The notes: generated by a model not told the origin, from the letters alone. A stretch of 64,000 nucleotides of DNA from Elgaria multicarinata webbii (GCF_023053635.1 NC_086175.1:121842740-121906739); one strand, 5' to 3'. Positions 12,791-25,562 are shown, counted from the stretch's first letter. Made by a program: numbers and translations.

Positions 12791-13471
12791 TGGGCAATTT
12801 GAAACTTTTTAAATACTTTTTGTCATCAGAGTATCAGGAGCACTAGGTACAATCCATCTGTAAAATCTTATGCATTCTACTCCTGCCCTAGAAAAATGAA
12901 AGCTGAACTTTACCAGATTGTGTAAAAATAACTCAGATAATGGATGCAAAGTGCTTTTAGCCCATAGTAACACACTGTTAATAGATTATGTTATCTAGAT
13001 ACACCGCAGACATATCTAACATATATGTGACATACTTTTGTGATTTGTTAGTGGCTTTAGTGGTTTCTTCATCTGGAAACAAGCAAGCTGAATGCATTGA
13101 ATTTGCTGCTCCTCACAAACAGTTTCTAATTGCTGAATGAATTATCATCTGCTTAATGGAACTTCATGCTGTTTGATCAACTCCTGGCTTCCAGAGACTC
13201 TGTTCATTATGCCACGCGGGGCATGTTTGTTTCAGCATTACTATTCACCGTTTCTATAGCACTCAGGAGTCAAACTGGCATGGGTTGTTCGGCTTTAGTG
13301 GTTGAAATCTAAGTTCAGTCTGCTTTTTCGGCATGGATTCCAATAAACTCTATCTGTTGTGCCTGCAATTAGCAAGTTGAACCTGAACCAGATAGAAAGA
13401 AATATGTAATAATCAATGGAAGTCTTTCTTTGCTGAACCCAAACCAGTTTTGATTTCCTGGACACAGAGCT

Positions 13472-13521
13472 ATAATCTTTGCAAACCGCCCAGAGAGCTT
13501 CAGCTATGGGGCAGTATATAA

Positions 13522-13554
<33 letters not shown>

Positions 13555-13556
13555 TA
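13472..13556 (+). mobile_element. L2-like LINE 3' tail with (GAT)n
   Basis: Sense tail 'ttgcaaaccgcccagagagc'..'cagtatataaatga', running straight into a (GAT)n microsatellite at about 13527-13553 that grew from the tail. Confidence 0.75.
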
Positions 13557-13589
13557 CGCATCCTGTTACTCATAAAATGATTATTTGTC

Positions 13590-13735
13590 ATTGACAAATA
13601 GTAGCACTTGTATAGCAAGCACTTTGCATAGATTATCCCATTGTAAGTCTTACAACACCCTTGTAAGGTAGGTATTATTCTCCCCATCTTGTAGATTGTG
13701 GGCTGAGAGAGAGAGCAGCTTGCTCAGCTCTCAGT
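13590..13735 (-). repeat. MIR-like (CORE-SINE) fragment
   Basis: Reads antisense to MIR: 'agcactttgcatagattatc', then 'caacacccttgtaaggtagg' and 'tattctccccatcttgtaga'. This is the pattern of the conserved MIR core and tail. Old and partial. Confidence 0.6.
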
Positions 13736-13876
13736 AATACTGCAATGAAGAACAATGAAAACAAGAGCAGAGAAGGGTCTTGCAGTGGGGAATAGATTGA
13801 AAGACAAAAATCCATTTGGATTGGAAGAACTAACCGCCACTGCAAGGGGGCTAATGGGACATGCTCCCCTTTAATT

Positions 13877-14196
13877 TAGGATGACCGTATGGAAAGGAGG
13901 ACAGGGCTCCTGTATCTTCAACAGTTGTAAAGAAAAGTGAATTTCAGCAGGTGTCATTTGTATGCATGCAGCACCAGGTGAAATTCCCTCTTCATCACAA
14001 CAGTGAAAGCTGCTGGAGCTATACTAGAGTGACCACATGCAAAAGAGGTCAGGACTCCTGAAGCTGTAACGGTTGTGATGAAGAAGGAATTTCACCAGGT
14101 GCTGCACACATAAAAATGATACCTGCTGAAATACCCTTTTCAATACGACTGTTAAAGATACAGGAGCCCTGTCCTCCTTTCTATATGGTCACCCTA
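13877..14196. mobile_element. foldback hAT-like element, ~320 bp (family A)
   Basis: Long inverted repeats: left 'taggatgaccgtatggaaag' against right 'tatggtcaccct'. A second, inner inverted repeat is centred near 14032 (attccctcttcatcacaaca against tgttatgatgaag-type sequence), so the unit folds as two nested hairpins. No coding capacity. Other copies are at 19311, 17384 (partial), 36828 (partial) and 63081 (partial). Confidence 0.75.
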
Positions 14197-14241
14197 CCTT
14201 TATACGAGAAGAAAGCAAAGCAAACCTATTGTGACTGTTGA

Positions 14242-14409
<168 letters not shown>

Positions 14410-14595
14410 TGAACGGCAATTTGTGAATTTGGATTATTATTTATTTTTCTTCTAAAAGCATTTAAGGCAGGGGTGCAAAACTTTGGGCCCCGGGGCCAAA
14501 TCCATCCTTATGGGTTTCTCCCAGATGGCCACATCACCAACCACTGATCATTAGGTGGTTTCCTGATTTTTGTGCATTTCCTCCCGTTCTAAAGG

Positions 14596-14755
14596 TTGAA
14601 ATTTATTTATTTATTTATTACATTTTTATACCGCCCAATAGCCGAAGCTCTCTGGGCGGTTCACAAAAATTAAAACCATCATAAAACAACCAACAAGTTA
14701 AAAACGCAAATACAAAATACAATATAAAAAGCACAACCAGGATAAATGCCTCCTC
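14596..14755 (-). mobile_element. L2-like LINE 3' tail
   Basis: Antisense match to the last ~160 bp of the young L2 copy: (TTTA)n, 'taccgcccaatagccgaagc', 'gggcggttcacaaaaattaa' and 'caaccaacaagttaaaaacg'. Close in sequence to 42700-42860, so fairly young. Confidence 0.85.
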
Positions 14756-14778
14756 TAAGGCTTAGTTACTAGCAATAA

Positions 14779-15344
14779 GGAGCTCCATCACACCAGCGAT
14801 TTATCGCACACTTGCCATTCCTGGTATGTGGTTTTGCACTCATTTCGCCCCTTGTTGTGTTTTATTTTGGTGCAGGGAAAGTCTGGATAATTTTCCCCTC
14901 TCATTTTTTTCTTTGTTTGGAGCATGTGTTGATGGAGTCTTGCTGATGGAGTCTTGCTGATGAAAGGGGAGGGCGGAGTGGTTTTCCTCCTCCAGCACAT
15001 CATTGTAGGGACTTGTTAGTTGGTTGAATGGACTTTTTAGTGCTCCACATACACACCCCTCATTGCTCGCAGAAACGGAGCCCAGATGAAACCTTAAAAG
15101 TAATGACTAGATAACAAAGCCAGAGCAAGGGGGGTAGGGAAGAGCCCACACCCATCAGAGTACCACAACCAATGAACGGGAGGAGGAAAGAGAAGGGGCG
15201 GGGCGGAGTGGAGTGGAGTGGGCCAACAATAAAAACCCACGTGAAAGGGACTGTGTGCGATGGAGCCCTTCATGTGCTTATGGAACGGAGGTAAAAAACA
15301 CAGAGACAAACCAGAGGGGAAAAAATCGGTGTGATGGAGCCCAA
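14779..15344. mobile_element. probable non-autonomous DNA transposon, ~565 bp
   Basis: The ends are inverted: 'agctccatcacaccagcgat' at 14781 against 'atcggtgtgatggagccc' (15325-15342). A 'gatggagcccttcatgtg' word near 15258 repeats the end motif inside. No conserved ORF. No clear target duplication. Confidence 0.45.
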
Positions 15345-15852
15345 GGTTTAACCTGAAATATATTGGTATTTCTGGCCTCACCGCATTCGCTTTTGGTTCC
15401 ACCGCTTTTGTATCTGGCCCTGTCCAGCACTGGAATGTGGCTTCCTGATTAGAAATGGAATGCTGCCCTCAGACTGGAAGAAGTTCAACACCAACATCCC
15501 TCCTTGTTCTATTCCATTTTCCCAGAAGCCATTGCCTATATAGGCAGAGCGATTAATATGCAACTTCTGATGGTGACAGAGCTTAAAGGTATCCCTTGAA
15601 ATCTCTGCTTAGGGAAATGAGTCTCTAAAGACGAGTAAACACTATGCCCCCCCCCAAAAGCCTATATGTATAATAAAGAAGGCCTGACGATCATGTTGTC
15701 TTCCCTACCAACAATACTTGTTCAACACCCCTGATAGCACCACTTGCCTGACACCCTGCACCACCTTAAAGACTATTGTCTAATTAACTGGTGGCAATGT
15801 GGGACAAGTAGATCTCTATTCTATATTTCCTGGCAAGTGTCCAAAGATGCAG

Positions 15853-16080
15853 TAATTTATATCCCATATTTTTTCCTCCAAGCAATCCAAGGCAACATAC
15901 ATAATACTTCTCTCCATTTTATTCTCACAACAACAACCTTGTGAGGTAGGTTGGGCTGAGAGTCTGTAACTGACCCAAAGTCACCCAGTGGGTTTCCATG
16001 GCAGAGTGGGGAGTAGAACCCGGATCTCCTGACTCCCAGTCCAACACCTTAGCCACTACACCACATTGGCTCTCAGGGGA
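15853..16080 (-). repeat. tRNA-derived SINE, near full length
   Basis: On the - strand it opens with a tRNA-like head. The A box is 'tggtgtagtggctaagg' and the B box is 'gggttctactcc' (near 16015-16070). A conserved core (cactgggtgactttgggtca) and a tail with 'ttgccttggattgcttggag' follow. A second, 5'-truncated copy is at 34856-35012. Squamate-type SINE; the exact family is not assigned. Confidence 0.8.
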
Positions 16081-16587
16081 CAGTCTCTTAGGATATATTA
16101 AAACCATTACTGGCTGTGTGGTTTTCCTATACCCTAACGTGGTCTTGTTAATTGCCTTTAAAAGGGAATTAGACTAATTTTTCGAAGATAAGGCTACTTC
16201 TCATGATGTCTATATACTCCATACCAGTCACTGGAGAACAACTGTGGGAGAGGGCTATTATCCTCATGTCCTGCTTGTGGGTTTTCCAGGGATGTCTGCT
16301 TGGCTATTGTGGCAAACAGGATGCCGGATTAAAGGGTAGAAGGGCATTTATGCCCCCCCCTCTGATTTCTTGAGCACTAACAATTTCGTTATGTAAGTGG
16401 GACTTCCCATTTGTGCAACAAAGATTTAATGCTTCCCAGAGGAAGCCCCGAAAGGAGCTGAAACACTCATTTCTGGATTGGAACAGGTTGGTGGAGCTTC
16501 CTTAACACGAATTCTGCTAACCTGCCCTATTCCAGAAGTGAGCATTTTTGCTTGTTTTCAGGTGCCTCCAGGAGTGCTAAATCTCCC

Positions 16588-16954
16588 TTCTGGAAGTGGT
16601 GTTGCAGATGGGAATTGGTGATCAGCAGGGACCCCATTGGATTCTGCCCTATTAAGCTTTAAAGGTGCCACAAGACCTTCTCTGTAGAAGACCCACCACC
16701 TGGAAAACCCTCTTTCATGCAGTTTGGGAAGCGGAAAATGTAACATCCTTTAAACATCTCCTGAAAATACACCTTTTCTCACAGGCTTTCCCTGGGCTGT
16801 AACTACTGCTGGGTTTATTTTGGTTTTGCATAGTATATTTACATTTTTAAAGCTTTCTATATTTTGATCTGTTGTATTTCGTGGTTTTAATTGTGAACTG
16901 CCCAGAGAGCCTCAGCTATTGGGCAGTATAAATATGCAATCAATCAATAAGATG
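16588..16954 (+). mobile_element. L2-like LINE, 3' fragment
   Basis: Sense remnant: 'cttttctcacaggctttccc' (from the LKTFLFTQ end of the ORF), then 'aactgcccagagagcctcag' and 'gggcagtataaatatgcaat'. Diverged from the young copies. Confidence 0.65.
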
Positions 16955-17043
16955 CTTTCTGTTATATTTTAAAACTAAAATGTGAAAATAACTGTTTGTG
17001 TTTTTTTATATTAAATAACTGTGTTGGTATGGTTTGCATATAG

Positions 17044-17178
<135 letters not shown>

Positions 17179-17190
17179 TGAGGATGATTT

Positions 17191-17192
17191 CT

Positions 17193-17252
<60 letters not shown>
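17191..17252 (+). repeat. (TTTC)n microsatellite
   Basis: About 15 near-perfect TTTC units, starting only ~14 bp after the GPR83 exon 3 splice donor. Confidence 0.95.
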
Positions 17253-17383
17253 TTGACAGAGAGCGTCATCACTCAGGGGAAGTCACATCACACCCCCACT
17301 ACTATATATTAGTTCTCACTCCTGGGCACTTGTGAAATGACTGCTTGTATTTGCTTTCTGCTTCTCCTGAATCTTGTATCCTT

Positions 17384-17523
17384 GAGTGACCAGATACAAA
17401 AGAGGGCAAGGTTCCTGAAGCTTTAACTGTTGGTATGAAGAGGGAATTTCACCAGTGCTGCATGCATACAAATGACACCTGCTGAATATACAGGAGCCCT
17501 GTCCTCCTTTCCATACGATTATC
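17384..17523. mobile_element. family A foldback element, partial
   Basis: Contains 'gtgaccagatacaaaagagg', 'gaagagggaatttcaccag' and the right end 'caggagccctgtcctccttt'. This is the right half of the unit seen whole at 19311-19630. Confidence 0.65.
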
Positions 17524-17599
17524 TGAATTGAGGGGCACCTAAGAAACATATCACACAATTTATTTATTACAAAATTGCAAAAGAAGACACACAAGGATC

Positions 17600-17955
17600 C
17601 GCTTCCTTCTTTTTCTGGTTCTTCCATAGTGTTTATGGCCTGATTGGAGTCCACCTGGAGAAGAGCCTTCAGCGTAGTGGCCCCTTTTCTTTGGAACTCC
17701 TTGTCCCTGGAGGTCAGGCCAACACTGTGTTGCTTATGGCGCCTCCTAAAAACAGCTCTGTTCCAGGAAGCATTCCTTAAATGGCCAGCCACGATTTTTA
17801 TTGTCATTCTGCTTTGAATCATTTTAACACAGTGTTTTAATTCTTTTTACTATTTCTCTCTTTTTACTATTGTACTTCTTGTGTTCACCGCTCTGGAATC
17901 TGTTAGATATGGATCAGCATACAAATATTGTAAATCACTAACTAACTAAATAAAT
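17600..17955 (+). mobile_element. L2-like LINE, 3' fragment
   Basis: Decayed ORF end ('ccccttttctttggaactcc', then 'aacagctctgttccaggaag') followed by 'caccgctctggaatctgtta' and 'aaatattgtaaatcactaac' plus (TAAA)n. Same tail as at 2411. Confidence 0.6.
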
Positions 17956-18080
17956 AAATGCCCAAAACCCATCTCTGAAGTCATGAGGGCTAGAATCGTA
18001 GTCGTTTCTTAGTTAACCTAACAAAAGTGGGCTGCAGAAAAGTCCCTCAGGAGCCTGTTCAGTGCTGTATGATGTATTTA

Positions 18081-18927
<847 letters not shown>

Positions 18928-19310
18928 ACGACGTGGCAAAGTGGCCCGTTGTGTGGTCTGTGGCAGGGCTGCATGTGGACCTATTAGTGAAAGTTGTTAT
19001 TATCTTCCAGGTCCCCATCTCTGGAGGAAGTTCTGCCTTGTCCTTTGGTGTGTGGCTTGGCTCGCTCACTTGACTCTTCTGAAGACCCGTCTGTTCTCCT
19101 GTGTTGTGGTTCTGAAACAGTGATATTGTCTGGATAGATCTGTGAATGACTGATGTAAAGGGTCTTGCTTTGGGGCACAATGGGTTAATAAGCTACACAC
19201 AGTAGTTTATTTTTTAAATAGCCCACGATTTCCTGCCACATGAGTGGGCTGATAAGCTCCTATGAGTAGGTTATTAAGCTATTGTGTGTAATTTGACTCT
19301 CTCTCTCTCT

Positions 19311-19628
19311 TAGGGTGACCATATGAAAAGGAGGACAGGGCTCTTGTATCTTTAGCAGTTGTATTGAAAAAGGAATTTCAGCAGGAGTCATTAGTATATA
19401 TGGAGAACCTGGTGAAATTCCCTCTTCATCACAACAGTTAAAAGTGCAGGAGCTATACTAGAGTGACCAGATTTAAAAGAAGGCAGGGCACCTGCAGCTT
19501 TAACTGTTGTGATGAAGAGAAAAATTCACCAGTTTCTCCATATATACAAATGACACCTGCTGAAATTGCCTTTTCAATACAACTCTTAAAGATACAAGAG
19601 CCCTGTCCTCCTTTTCATATGGTCACCT

Positions 19629-19630
<2 letters not shown>
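19311..19630. mobile_element. foldback hAT-like element inside a (CT)n run (family A)
   Basis: The best copy of family A: left end 'tagggtgaccatatgaaaag', right end 'cttttcatatggtcacctta', with nested inner inverted repeats (ttccctcttcatcacaacag against ctgttgtgatgaag-type sequence). Both flanks are CTCTCTCT, consistent with an 8-bp target duplication inside a (CT)n microsatellite and hence with the hAT superfamily. Confidence 0.75.

Positions 19631-19716
<86 letters not shown>
19631..19716 (+). repeat. (CT)n(CA)n microsatellite
   Basis: About 24 CT units (19631-19679) followed directly by ~18 CA units. The open frames seen across it in both directions are pure repeat translation. Confidence 0.95.
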
Positions 19717-19717
<1 letters not shown>

Positions 19718-19777
19718 TCCTGCTGCAGTCCTCTCAGCCAAGCAGTGGTGCTGTTTTATCTCTAAAGCACTGAATTG

Positions 19778-20098
19778 GGACAAAACTTCATACACAGCCT
19801 TCCCCCAGTCAGGAGGCATCCAATCCACCATCAAACCCCTGTGCATTTACTCAAGAGGAGAAGAAATCCCAAGTGCACCAATAAGTGGGAGAATCCTAGA
19901 ACACTTTGGGGGTTGCAGGATTCGGACCAAACCTCATACCCTGTCTCCTCTACTAAGGAGACGCACCATGCACTACAAAACCCCAGCACTAATTGTGAAA
20001 GCAGCAAAAATCCCAGGTGCACCAAAAAACGGGAGCTGCCTATAACGCCTTAGGGGGTTGCAGGATCAGGACCAAACCCCATAGCCTGTCTCCTCTAC
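19778..20098 (+). repeat. diverged tandem repeat, ~146-bp unit, ~2.2 copies
   Basis: The word 'ggaccaaacctcatac' recurs at 19778 (with changes), 19924 and 20069. 'aaaatcccaggtgcaccaa' and 'gggggttgcaggat' also recur at 145-146-bp spacing. The third unit is broken off after 'ctgtctcctctac'. Not assigned to a named satellite. Confidence 0.65.
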
Positions 20099-20099
20099 A

Positions 20100-20362
20100 C
20101 TGCTGGCTTGGTTGCTTTAACATGCTCCTAATCAGTAAGCCAAGGAAGAGCAGAGCGGCAGCTGTTCTCACAGCTCTGTAGTCAGCCAAAATCACCCAGC
20201 GTGACCACCACACAACAGATAACCCACAGTGGCTTATTTTAGCCAAATAAGCCATCATGGGTCAAAAAATCTCCCACCATATGACATGATAACCCTTGAT
20301 AGATTAATTAAGCCATCATTGTTTAATTAACCCGTCATTGGTTATTGTGCCATCCGAACCCA
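20100..20362. mobile_element. decayed non-autonomous DNA transposon
   Basis: Bases 20210-20362 ('aacagataacccacagtggc', 'ttagccaaataagccatcat', then 'attgtgccatccgaaccca') match the right half of the element at 8133-8548. The left end is unclear. Bases 20363-21005 hold nothing I recognise. Confidence 0.4.
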
Positions 20363-21005
20363 GTCTGTGTTGTCAGTGGGACAAAGCCCCAGAAAGGCAG
20401 TGGTAGGGCTGGGGGAAGCAGTATCTTTTAAGTTAGTCTGGTGACTTCACTGTACTGCCTCCATAGGATTTAGAGACCAAGGAAGGCTTTTAAACTAATA
20501 GCCAGCAAGTGCTAGAAGACTTACTGTACATTTCAGTTGTGTTAATCTTTCTAAAGATGTTTGATGTTGGCTTGGATATCCTTGAGCTCCTAACTGGAAC
20601 ATTAAAACCACGGCCTACTAACTAAACTTGGCTTTGCAAGAACAATTGCTATTTAGATCATGGCAGTTTTTTTTCTCTCTCTCCATTGTTATTTTGCAAT
20701 AGTAGTGAGACCATTTCCCCTGCTGCACATGAGGACCACTTGCTCATTAGGTTTCCTGGATGAACTTCATTTGCTTTTGCTTCCAAGGGCTGCTGTTTGT
20801 GGCACTTTTTCTACTTGTGTATATATAAGTGAATCAGTGTTCTGTAATTTTCTCTGTAGTTCTTGGAATCGCTGGTGTGCACCCATCCAAGCATGTTACA
20901 CAAAATAATAATAATAAAAGAATCCTCCCACCACACGTATCTTATTGTAATGAGAAGCGTTACATTTCACTGAGCCGGGGATGGAGATCTTATGGAGCAG
21001 CCGTG

Positions 21006-21128
21006 CCCAGCCTGGTGCACTCCAGATGTTTCCGGCTACAACTCCCAGGATTCCTAACCATTATCCATACTGGCTGGGGCTGATGGGAGTGGAAATCCAA
21101 AGCATCCAGGGGGCACCAGGTTGGGGAA
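21006..21128. repeat. short palindromic repeat ('acaactcccaggat' family)
   Basis: Unit starts 'cctggtgcactccagatgtt' and ends inverted 'catccagggggcaccaggtt'; arms 'ctacaactcccaggattcct' and 'gctgatgggagtggaaatcc'. Confidence 0.7.
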
Positions 21129-21199
21129 GACTGCTATAGGGAGAGGGGGAAACATGTATCAGGGAAGCAGAAGAGCAAAGAGAAATATGGAGCTCCTCC

Positions 21200-21994
21200 A
21201 TATTTAATAGGGATAAATGTCAAGTTCTACACATAGGAAAAAGAAATCAAATGCACAGTTGCAAGATGGGGGGATTCTTGGCTCAGCAATACTACAAACA
21301 AGAAGGATCTTGGAATTGTTGCAGATCACAAACGGAATATGAGCCAACAGTGTGATATGGCTGCAAAAAACAAACAAAAAACCAAATGCTATTTTGGGCT
21401 GCATTCATAGAAGTCTAGCTTCCAAATCACACGAGGTATTGGTTCCCCTCTATTCAGCACTGGTTAGACCTCATTTTGAGTATTGCGCCAGTTCTGGGCA
21501 CCACACTTCAAGAAGGATGCAGACAAGCTAGAGCGTGTTCAGAGGAGGGTGATCAGGATGAGGATGATCAGGGGTCTGGGGAAAAAAAGCCCTATGAGGA
21601 GAGACTGAAACAACTGGGCATGTTTAGCCTGGAGAAGAGAAGATTGAGGGGAGACATGATAGCACTCTTCAAATACTTGAAAGGTTGTCACACAAAGGAG
21701 GGCCAGGATCACTTCTCCATCATCCCAGAGAGCAGGACACAGAATAACGGGCTCAAGTTAAAGGAAGCCAGATTCCAGCTGGACATCAGGAAAAACTTCC
21801 TGACTGTTAGAGCAATACGACAATGGAATCAGTTACCTAGAGAGGTTGTGGGCTCTCCCACACTAGAGACATTCAAGAGGCAGCTGGACAACCATCTGTC
21901 AGGGATGCTTTAGGGTGGATTCCTGCATTGAGCAGGGGGTTGGACTCGATGGCCTTGTAGGCCCCTTCCAACTCTGCTTTTCTATGATTCTATG
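21200..21994 (+). mobile_element. CR1 LINE, 3' part
   Basis: Encodes the CR1 ORF2 C-terminus. Bases 21580-21910 give [20 protein letters not shown], then RFQLDIRKNFLTVRAIRQWN and LPREVVGSPTLETFKRQLDN. Upstream (21205-21500) the frame is decayed but still shows KCQVLHIGK. The 3' end is the CR1 octamer-type repeat (tctatgattctatg) near 21980-21993. 5'-truncated. Confidence 0.92.
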
Positions 21995-22075
21995 ACCTGG
22001 AATAATGGGCTCAAGTTACAGGAAGCCAGATTCCAGCTGGACATCAGGGAAGACTTCCTGACTGAGATACTGGGG
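21995..22075 (+). mobile_element. CR1 fragment
   Basis: A second, short CR1 piece follows directly on the end of the first: 'aatgggctcaagttacagga' and 'gattccagctggacatcagg'. It repeats coding sequence seen at 21747-21790. Confidence 0.7.
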
Positions 22076-22137
22076 ATTAGACCTGGGACCTCCAGCATGG
22101 CAAGCATGTATTTGACCACTGAGCTATGGTCCTTCCT
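22075..22137 (-). repeat. tRNA-like SINE head fragment
   Basis: On the - strand it reads 'catagctcagtggtcaaata' (A box) and 'ggtcccaggtctaatcccc' (B box). No intact cloverleaf, so not a tRNA gene. Bases 22138-22921 hold only a purine-rich run (22340-22450) and nothing I recognise. Confidence 0.5.
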
Positions 22138-22921
22138 ATGGCTTCATAATGGCAACTGACAAGCAAAATAGCCCAGGTTCATTCCTCTGGAACCAAGTGA
22201 GCCCACTTTTCTTAAAGAACTGGGTAAGGAGGAGAAGGAGAAAATCAAACCCTCTTTCCTGTTTGTATAAAGTCAAATACAGTTCAGAACATCTCTTGCC
22301 CACCAATAAGAACCATCTCTAAACAATTTCCCTAAGATATGCTTTGAGTGAAATAAAGAAGAGAGAGAAAAGAACCAGGATGGAAAGAAAGAGGGAAAGA
22401 AGAAGAAAGGTGATTGGAAATGGAGGGGTGGTGGAGAGAGAGAGAAAATTCCCCAAGCGAAATGGGTCTTTTCAGAGAGAGGGATTTAGGCGGCTGTGGA
22501 GGGTTTGTAAAGGATTGCACATACTTAAATTAACTTCATGAAGTGAGGTGGCTGAGGGTTTTTCCTTATTCTTTTTAAATTGAAAAATGTATTTAAAAGC
22601 CCCAGCACTTCTTGGATCGTGAAATCACATAGTCCTAATCCACCTTTTGGTATAGAGTTCCATCAGATGAACGTTTTATTGCACACTCATTACTGGGCAC
22701 TCATGGATTTCTCGGAGGTCCCTCAGAAGACTTCGTCTGCCTCCCACGAGCCTTCCGCCCCTTCTGGCCTTCCTTGCGCTGCAAGAAAACCCAGAAAAAC
22801 TCCAAAATATTTTTTAAACCGGAAGATTCTGCTTTCTCCTGCTGTGTGGGGGAGAAGCAGTGTGATTGCAACGCCCAACTGAATGGGCTTCGTACTCCTT
22901 GTTTACTTCCTGTTTTCAAAC

Positions 22922-23128
22922 AGGAAGTCATAGAATCGTAGAATAGCAGAGTTGGAAGGGGCCTACAAGGCCATCGAGTCCCACCCCCTGCTCAATGCAG
23001 GAATCCACCCTAAAGCATCCCTGACAAATGGTTGTCCAGCTGCCTCTTGAATGCCTCTAGTGTAGGAGAGCCCACAACCTCCCTAGGTAACTGATTCCAT
23101 TGTTGTACTGCTCTAACAGTCAGGAAGT
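22922..23128 (-). mobile_element. CR1 LINE 3' end
   Basis: Antisense: 'catagaatcgtagaatagca', 'ggggcctacaaggccatcga', then the LDNHLSG and LPREVV coding end. ~200 bp, 5'-truncated. Confidence 0.88.
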
Positions 23129-23207
23129 CACTGAGAGATGATGGAGAAGTGACGGTAGCCAGCATTTCTTCCTAGGTGTGATGGAGCTTATAATCTGAGG
23201 CCTTTAG

Positions 23208-23577
23208 CTATTTGTTGTTGTTTATTCGTTCAGTCGCTTCCGACTCTTCGTGACTTCATGGACCAGCCCACGCCAGAGCTTTCTGTCGGTCGTCGCCACC
23301 CCCAGCTCCCCCAAGGTCAAGTCTGTCACCTCCAGAATATCCTCCATCCATCTTGCCCTTGGTCGGCCCCTCTTCCTTTTGCCTTCCACTTTCCCTAGCA
23401 TCAGCCTCTTCTCCAAGGTATCCTGTCTTCTCATTATGTGGCCAAAGTACTTCAGTTTTGCCTTTAATACCATTCCCTCAAGTGAGCAGTCTGGCTTTAT
23501 TTCCTGGAGTATGGACTGGTTTGATCTTCTTGCAGTTCAAGGCACTCTCAGCATTTTCCTCCAACACCACAGTTCAA
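23208..23577 (-). mobile_element. BovB (RTE) LINE 3' fragment
   Basis: On the - strand 23473-23222 encodes MVLKAKLKYFGHIMRRQDTL, then GKRKRGRPRARWMEDILEVT, and ends KSRKRLNE, the BovB C-terminus. It is ~98% like the copy at 26680-26943 by eye. It ends exactly where an antisense L2 tail begins (23578). Confidence 0.9.
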
Positions 23578-24345
23578 AATTATTTATTTATTTATTTATT
23601 ACACTTATATAGTGCCCCCATAGCCAGAGCTCTCTGGGCAGTTTACAGAAATTCTAAAATTGAGATAAAAACAAGTATACAAAATTTAAAAATTTAAAAC
23701 ACAGAACATACACACATAAAGCATTAAAAACCGATTAAAAACTAAATGTGTGGGTAATTAGGATGTGCCGCCATATGCCTGGGCAAAGAGGAAAGTCTTA
23801 ACCTGGCGCCGGAAAGATAGTAGCATTGGTGCCAGGTGAGCTTAGTCAGGGAGATCGTTCCATAGTCTGGGGGCCACCACCGAAAAGGCCCTGTCCTTTG
23901 TTGCCACACTCCGAGCCTCTCTCGGAGTAGGCACCCGGAGGAGGACCTTAGATGTTGAACGTAGTGACCGGGTATATTCACGTTGGGAGAAGCGTTCCAT
24001 CAGGTATTGTGGTCCCAAGGTCAAAACCAGCACCTTGAATTGGGCTCGGAAACATACATGCAGCCAGTGCAAGGTGACCAGAGCAGGTGTTATATGATCA
24101 AACCTTCTGGTTCTCAAAATCAATCTGGCCACTGCATTTTGCACGAGCTGCAGCTTCCGAACCGTCTTCAAAGGCAGCCCTATGTAGAGTGCATTGCAGT
24201 AATCTAACTTGGAGGTTACCAGAGCATGGACAACTGAAGCTAGGTTATCCCTGTCCAGATAGGGGCGTAGCTGAGCCACCAACCAGAGTTTGTAAAAGGC
24301 ACTCCATGCCACCGAGGTCACCTGAGCCTCGGTGAAAAGCATCTA
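23578..24345 (-). mobile_element. L2-like LINE, 3' fragment
   Basis: On the - strand, 24342-23842 encodes QLRPYLDRDNLASVVHALVT, then SKLDYCNALYIGLPLKTVRK, and ends FSVVAPRLWNDLPD, matching the ORF at 40801. The 3' tail with (TTTA)n is at 23578-23640. Bases 24346-25185 hold nothing I recognise apart from a G run at 24637-24650. Confidence 0.88.
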
Positions 24346-25185
24346 TCTTCCTTCGCTCAGCCTTCCTTATGGTCCAGCTCTATTTGGGGTGGGGGGAATA
24401 CAGCGGAGGGGGAGAAAGAAGTTTGTGGAGGCTGGTTGACTCCTTTGCAATGCTGAAGCTACTGAACTTCTGTGGAAAACAAAGGTTCCAGTCTGAGGCA
24501 GTGAAATCAGATGCTATGTGAAATGTCAGTATTTCACACGGAGCCGTTCCTGCTCCTGCCTCTCCCTCTTCAAAATGTCATTGCAAGCAAGCTCCCAGCA
24601 GGGGGCCTGTAAGAGCAAAAAAAAGTAGGGGCTGTGAGGGGGGGGGGGGAAAGAGCAGATTGTGGAAAGAAAGGTGGCAGTCTCCCCTCTAGTGCATTTG
24701 GTCTTCTAAGGAGTAAGATCTCCTAGTAACTGCAAGGCTACTGAGCTCAGATGGAAGAAGCAGGCTTGTAATATGCTGGCAATTGGGGAGATTCTAAAGA
24801 TCCAGGGCACAGCTCAGAAAATCTGGGGCCCATGCCCAGGTAGGCCTTATAAAAACGCCCATGCCTCTCTGGGCTATGCCCTTATGTCCCCAGATTACCA
24901 GGTGCTGCCCAGCCTCCCTACTTGCCTTCTTCTATGCCCATCTTTGTGTCACATCCTCAAATACTCTGCCTCATCTCCCACTGTCATCTATACAACTCCC
25001 AAGATCCATTTTACAGGTACTTTTGCCAAATACATACTATCCCAGAAACCTCTTTAACTCCTTTTCCTGTTTGGTTTTCTTGACATGGAATCTCACTTAT
25101 CTGAGTGGGATTTCATGACAAGTGCTCTTGAGTTTATTAAAATTAGTTTCCCAGAAGTCTAAGGAGTTTACAAAGATGTTTTGAT

Positions 25186-25562
25186 TAGAGGTGTCAGAGA
25201 AACCTGCAATGGAATCAAAAGAGTTTGGATTTCTATTAATCTGACCCATGGATTCCGCAGCGGACCAGCTTTTCCTGAGTTGTGCGTACTTGTGGAATGT
25301 TTTTCTAAAACTTTCCAGAATTTTATGAAAATTTAGTTATAGGAAAATAAGTAAAATGAAAAAAAAATGGCCAAAAATGTGCATTTCCCCCATAGGCTAA
25401 AGCATGAAAAGGTGCATTTGTGGTGGTGGTGGGGATTTGTGCGAATTCAGAAAATTGGAAAAATCCTGTTCCGTAAAGGAACAGATGATAGAATGAAGGG
25501 TATCTGGCAATCCACAAAATGCAGACGGAACTGATTTTACAAATGCTGTACATCCCTAATTT
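25186..25562. mobile_element. possible non-autonomous DNA transposon
   Basis: The ends look inverted and diverged: 'attagaggtgtcagag' at 25186 against 'ctgtacatccctaat' at 25547-25560. The AT-rich inside has A-runs and T-poor arms. No ORF of note, no clear target duplication. Confidence 0.35.

Noticed and set aside
19463-19846. ORFs across the (CT)n(CA)n run
   Set aside because: Pure dinucleotide repeat translation (SLSLSL, HTHTHT).
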